From assembly GCA_020747065.1 (NCBI GenBank), contig JAGMVK010000011.1, positions 1,922,001 through 1,986,000 of the forward strand: a stretch of DNA of 64,000 bases, read 5' to 3'. This DNA comes from Cadophora sp. MPI-SDFR-AT-0126. Lineage: Eukaryota > Ascomycota > Leotiomycetes > Helotiales > Ploettnerulaceae. The notes below the pieces were generated by a model. It did no database searches, was not told the origin of the DNA, and worked only from the letters and a program-made list of their open reading frames with translations. Made by a program: the position numbers and the translations under genes. Positions 61,808-64,000 of this stretch are shown here, one piece after another; position 1 is the stretch's first letter, and the number at the start of each line of letters is the position of its first letter.

Positions 61808-61850
61808 GTGACTGGAATAAGGGGGTGACTGGAATAGTGGGGTGGGGACT
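61808..61850 (-). repeat. Transposon-like terminal inverted repeat, right, partly duplicated
   Basis: Read inward on the minus strand it begins AGTCCCCACCCCACTATTCC and continues agtcacc, followed by TA on the outer side (61,851-61,852). A second shorter unit (gtgactggaataagggg, 61,808-61,824) repeats the inner part. The left partner is 50,046-50,072. Confidence 0.65.
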
Positions 61851-61852
61851 TA

Positions 61853-62157
61853 AAGCAAGAATAGGAAAGACAATCACAATCTTCAGGAAAAATATCCATC
61901 TTAACAGCGTGTAATAGAAGCCTGATTTTGCCTTATATATTTGCGAAAAAGGGACTTATAGCTAAAATTTGAGTTAACCGCAAGCAAACCAGAACTGGCG
62001 AACTCTAGAAACAGCTCTCTACCACACCTCGATTGCTACAGTAAACTCCAAGAAACATAACTGATGTGCTATATTGCCCTTATTTAAGGAGAGCGTGGGA
62101 AAGATATAAATTGTCGCCAAGGACTACACCATCAAAAGACACGACGAATCCTGCGTT
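61853..62157. other. Intergenic, no supported gene
   Basis: About 300 bp downstream of the DUF6345-type gene. No open frame or repeat noted. Confidence 0.55.
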
Positions 62158-63813
62158 CTAGTAATACCACCACTGCTGCAAGCATGAAGGTCTCCCAAGA
62201 TTATCCATTTGAAGTACAGTGTCATCGGTGTGACCGCAGACAACTACCGCAGATGGCCTCCCATACCAAATGGGCTGACCCGTCTGAGAATTCGTTCCGT
62301 ATTTCGAGTTGGGATTGTAGTGAGAGTCCTGATTGACCGTGTTCAGCCAGGACCACACAAAGCCTCCCCCAACAGCGAGCTTTTGCGCAAAGGGCAACGT
62401 CACACCGTCGCTGGTCCATTTCTCACTGCGAAAGCCAACCACTGCATGCAGTCCATTGAATACATGCCACCATGGGTCATACGCCAGGTGGAAATTCGCT
62501 GCTGAATAGTCGGCGGATGTGGACACCGTGTCGCAGGTACTGATGATCCAGTATGCGAGGCTTCCTCCAGCGCCTGGCCCGAATCCAGAGCTAGGAATGC
62601 TGTCCAAGGTTACCGCACCGGAGCTAGGATCCAAGCTGTCGGTATAGAATGTGTGTTCGCTGCCATGACCCCTGGTGAGAGCGACGTTGACACTGTTGAC
62701 AAACTGTTCTTTGTTCGACACATACTCAAACGTCTTGCCCCAGTAGTCTTGAGATCTGGAGAATGCAGCGAGCTTGGACTTTGCAAGTGCATTATAAAAG
62801 TAGTGAACGTCGTCTTCGTATATTTGTGAATTGCCATCATTCTTCATTGGATACAGGCCGACTTTGACGGACCTCTGGCGCTTGGAAGGTTCTGCGCCAG
62901 TTGGTATGCTGTTATTGTTTGGTGAGCTCGTCAATGTCAGATCCGACGCGATGGTAATATTTGGTACCAGTTCGGGGGGTTGCAGGGCAGCAGCAATGTA
63001 TCCCACGATGTTCTCGGGTGTCGCTCCGTCCTGGACTGGTACTACGGCAGTCCATCGAAGGGCAGGCTGGATGAAAGCATTCCCTGAGTCGTAGTAGCAG
63101 AGATCGACATGGCCGACCGTGGCGTTGGTCACATTCGCGGCAGTGAGCTGATGCAGGATCGAATCATGCACACTCGATAGTGAAACTGGGTTGAAGGAAG
63201 ACTCCTTGTGTTGTCTTGCGGGCCGCCATCGATGAGAAACAGCTTTCACCTTGCCATCAGCCCCAAAGCTGAAGAATGCCTTTGTTCCTGGCCCGCAAAT
63301 CGGAGCCTCGCCGTCTTTATAGACAATGGTGCGGTTGATCCAGATATCAGTCAGGTAATTGCCGGGTGTCGTAACCGTCCCGCTCTGATTCTTGTTCCCT
63401 GCAAGGGTGGCGCCTTTCAGAGCTTGAATTCTTGTGTCATCTAGGGGAAATATGCGCTTGTCCTTGAGGTACTTTTCCATTTGATCAAGAGGAATATCCT
63501 TTGCCGATGGGTAAAGAGCCTCGACATGTGGAAAGATGGATGTCTCGCCGGTTCCTTTGTCGGTGAACACGGCGAGCCTACCGTCTTTGTGATAAGAGCA
63601 TCCGTTTTCGTCGCATTTTGGCTCGCACAAGTTACCTGCACCGTTGACAATTTCGCCTACGACTCTGGCAGGGAGATTTTGTTTTGGGCCTAGTGCAAAG
63701 ATAGGAAGAGCAGAGCTCAAAGATGGAATGGTAAAGTCGGGGAAGTTGATTTCTCCCAAAGCGGGGAGGGCAAAGGCGAAACCTATTGCGGCGGCGGTGA
63801 TTGTTGACTTCAT
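62158..63813 (-). CDS. Secreted DUF6345-type protein, possible caspase-fold peptidase
   Basis: Single exon, 551 residues. Residues 1-20 are a signal peptide (MKSTITAAAIGFAFALPALG). Residues ~50-300 are a putative propeptide-like region with Cys-rich LCEPKCDENGC and several N-glycosylation sites (NRT, NVT, NAT, NIT). A dibasic SKRQR at ~310-314 may be a Kex2-type cleavage site before the second half. Residues 315-500 resemble DUF6345: VGLYPMKNDG, HYFYNAL, LTRGHGSEHTFY with His ~383, LAYWIISTCDTV with Cys ~427, FNGLHAVVGFRS and LPFAQKL. A His-Gly followed some 45 residues later by a Cys after a hydrophobic strand is the layout of clan CD peptidases (caspases, gingipains), so a peptidase role is plausible but unproven. 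I am fairly sure of the family and unsure of the activity. Confidence 0.72.
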   Translation of the reverse strand: MKSTITAAAIGFAFALPALGEINFPDFTIPSLSSALPIFALGPKQNLPARVVGEIVNGAGNLCEPKCDENGCSYHKDGRLAVFTDKGTGETSIFPHVEALYPSAKDIPLDQMEKYLKDKRIFPLDDTRIQALKGATLAGNKNQSGTVTTPGNYLTDIWINRTIVYKDGEAPICGPGTKAFFSFGADGKVKAVSHRWRPARQHKESSFNPVSLSSVHDSILHQLTAANVTNATVGHVDLCYYDSGNAFIQPALRWTAVVPVQDGATPENIVGYIAAALQPPELVPNITIASDLTLTSSPNNNSIPTGAEPSKRQRSVKVGLYPMKNDGNSQIYEDDVHYFYNALAKSKLAAFSRSQDYWGKTFEYVSNKEQFVNSVNVALTRGHGSEHTFYTDSLDPSSGAVTLDSIPSSGFGPGAGGSLAYWIISTCDTVSTSADYSAANFHLAYDPWWHVFNGLHAVVGFRSEKWTSDGVTLPFAQKLAVGGGFVWSWLNTVNQDSHYNPNSKYGTNSQTGQPIWYGRPSAVVVCGHTDDTVLQMDNLGRPSCLQQWWYY

Positions 63814-64000
63814 TGTTCAAGGGAAATAGTTTTCAAAAGAAAGAGGATGTGGAAAGGGAGTGGTGCACACTGAGCACGAACCTGAGGGGCAAGACTTTGT
63901 TTTTTTGAGTACAGGAGACACAGGAGACATGAGTGGGATTTTAGGTTGTACCTACTCTCCTGATGCCATTTTCCTTGAGACATGGAGCTGTATCGTTTGT
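63814..64000 (-). promoter_or_regulatory. Upstream region of the DUF6345-type gene
   Basis: 187 bp before the start codon, cut by the window edge. It has a purine-rich stretch on the plus strand (gaaagaggatgtggaaaggg), i.e. a CT-rich leader on the coding strand, as is usual for fungal promoters. A short direct repeat acaggagacacaggagacat lies at about 63,913-63,932. Confidence 0.4.

Noticed and set aside
1..64000. tRNA or rRNA genes
   Set aside because: No cloverleaf with A/B box or rRNA core sequence was recognised by eye on either strand; a covariance search would be needed to exclude them fully.

Overview
The window looks like a piece of the nuclear genome of a filamentous ascomycete (Pezizomycotina). 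The genes have short introns (46-171 bp) with GTAAGT-type donors and CTAAC/CTAAT-like branch points. They include a Zn2Cys6 regulator, a Dal5-type transporter, a fungal tannase and But2 and KRE9/KNH1-like wall or secreted proteins. About 60% of the window is extremely AT-rich, TA-dominated DNA full of in-frame TAA/TAG, which is the mark of repeat-induced point mutation (RIP). The result is a two-compartment genome: AT-rich transposon graveyards alternating with ordinary gene islands. I worked by eye; spliced models were checked for reading frame but not against transcripts or databases.

Layout. 1-26,100: AT-rich transposon block. It holds a complete Ty3/gypsy relic (2,667-9,343, LTRs of 437 bp, TSD TACTA), a complete Ty1/copia relic (9,922-18,537, LTRs of 197 bp, TSD ACTAA) that carries extra antisense sequence after pol, two solo LTRs of another family, and unassigned degenerate sequence. 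26,400-31,400: gene island with a broken gene (-), an unknown gene with a homopolymer frameshift (+), and a secreted, membrane-anchored KRE9/KNH1-like protein (+). 31,460-41,716: second AT-rich block, a terminal/subterminal-inverted-repeat element split by a 7.76-kb Ty3/gypsy relic (32,300-40,060, TSD ATTAT) and by a solo LTR (TSD TAAAT). 41,950-50,000: transition zone with a RIP-damaged CorA-like fragment, an intact But2-type secreted protein gene, a solo LTR, a RIP-damaged Cys-rich gene, a metallo-beta-lactamase-fold lactonase-like gene with one frameshift, and an SMP-30-like relic.

50,046-61,850: two inverted, transposon-like termini with TA flanks bracket a compact four-gene group: MFS anion transporter (-), AtuA/DUF1446 protein (+), Zn2Cys6 regulator (-) and tannase/feruloyl esterase (+). 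They form two divergent pairs. The 12-base string CCGACGACCGAT occurs in both divergent promoters. A plausible reading is a small catabolic cluster: secreted esterase releases an organic acid, the MFS protein imports it, the AtuA protein helps degrade it, and the regulator controls the set. 62,158-63,813 (-): a secreted DUF6345-type protein with a caspase-like His-Gly / Cys pair.
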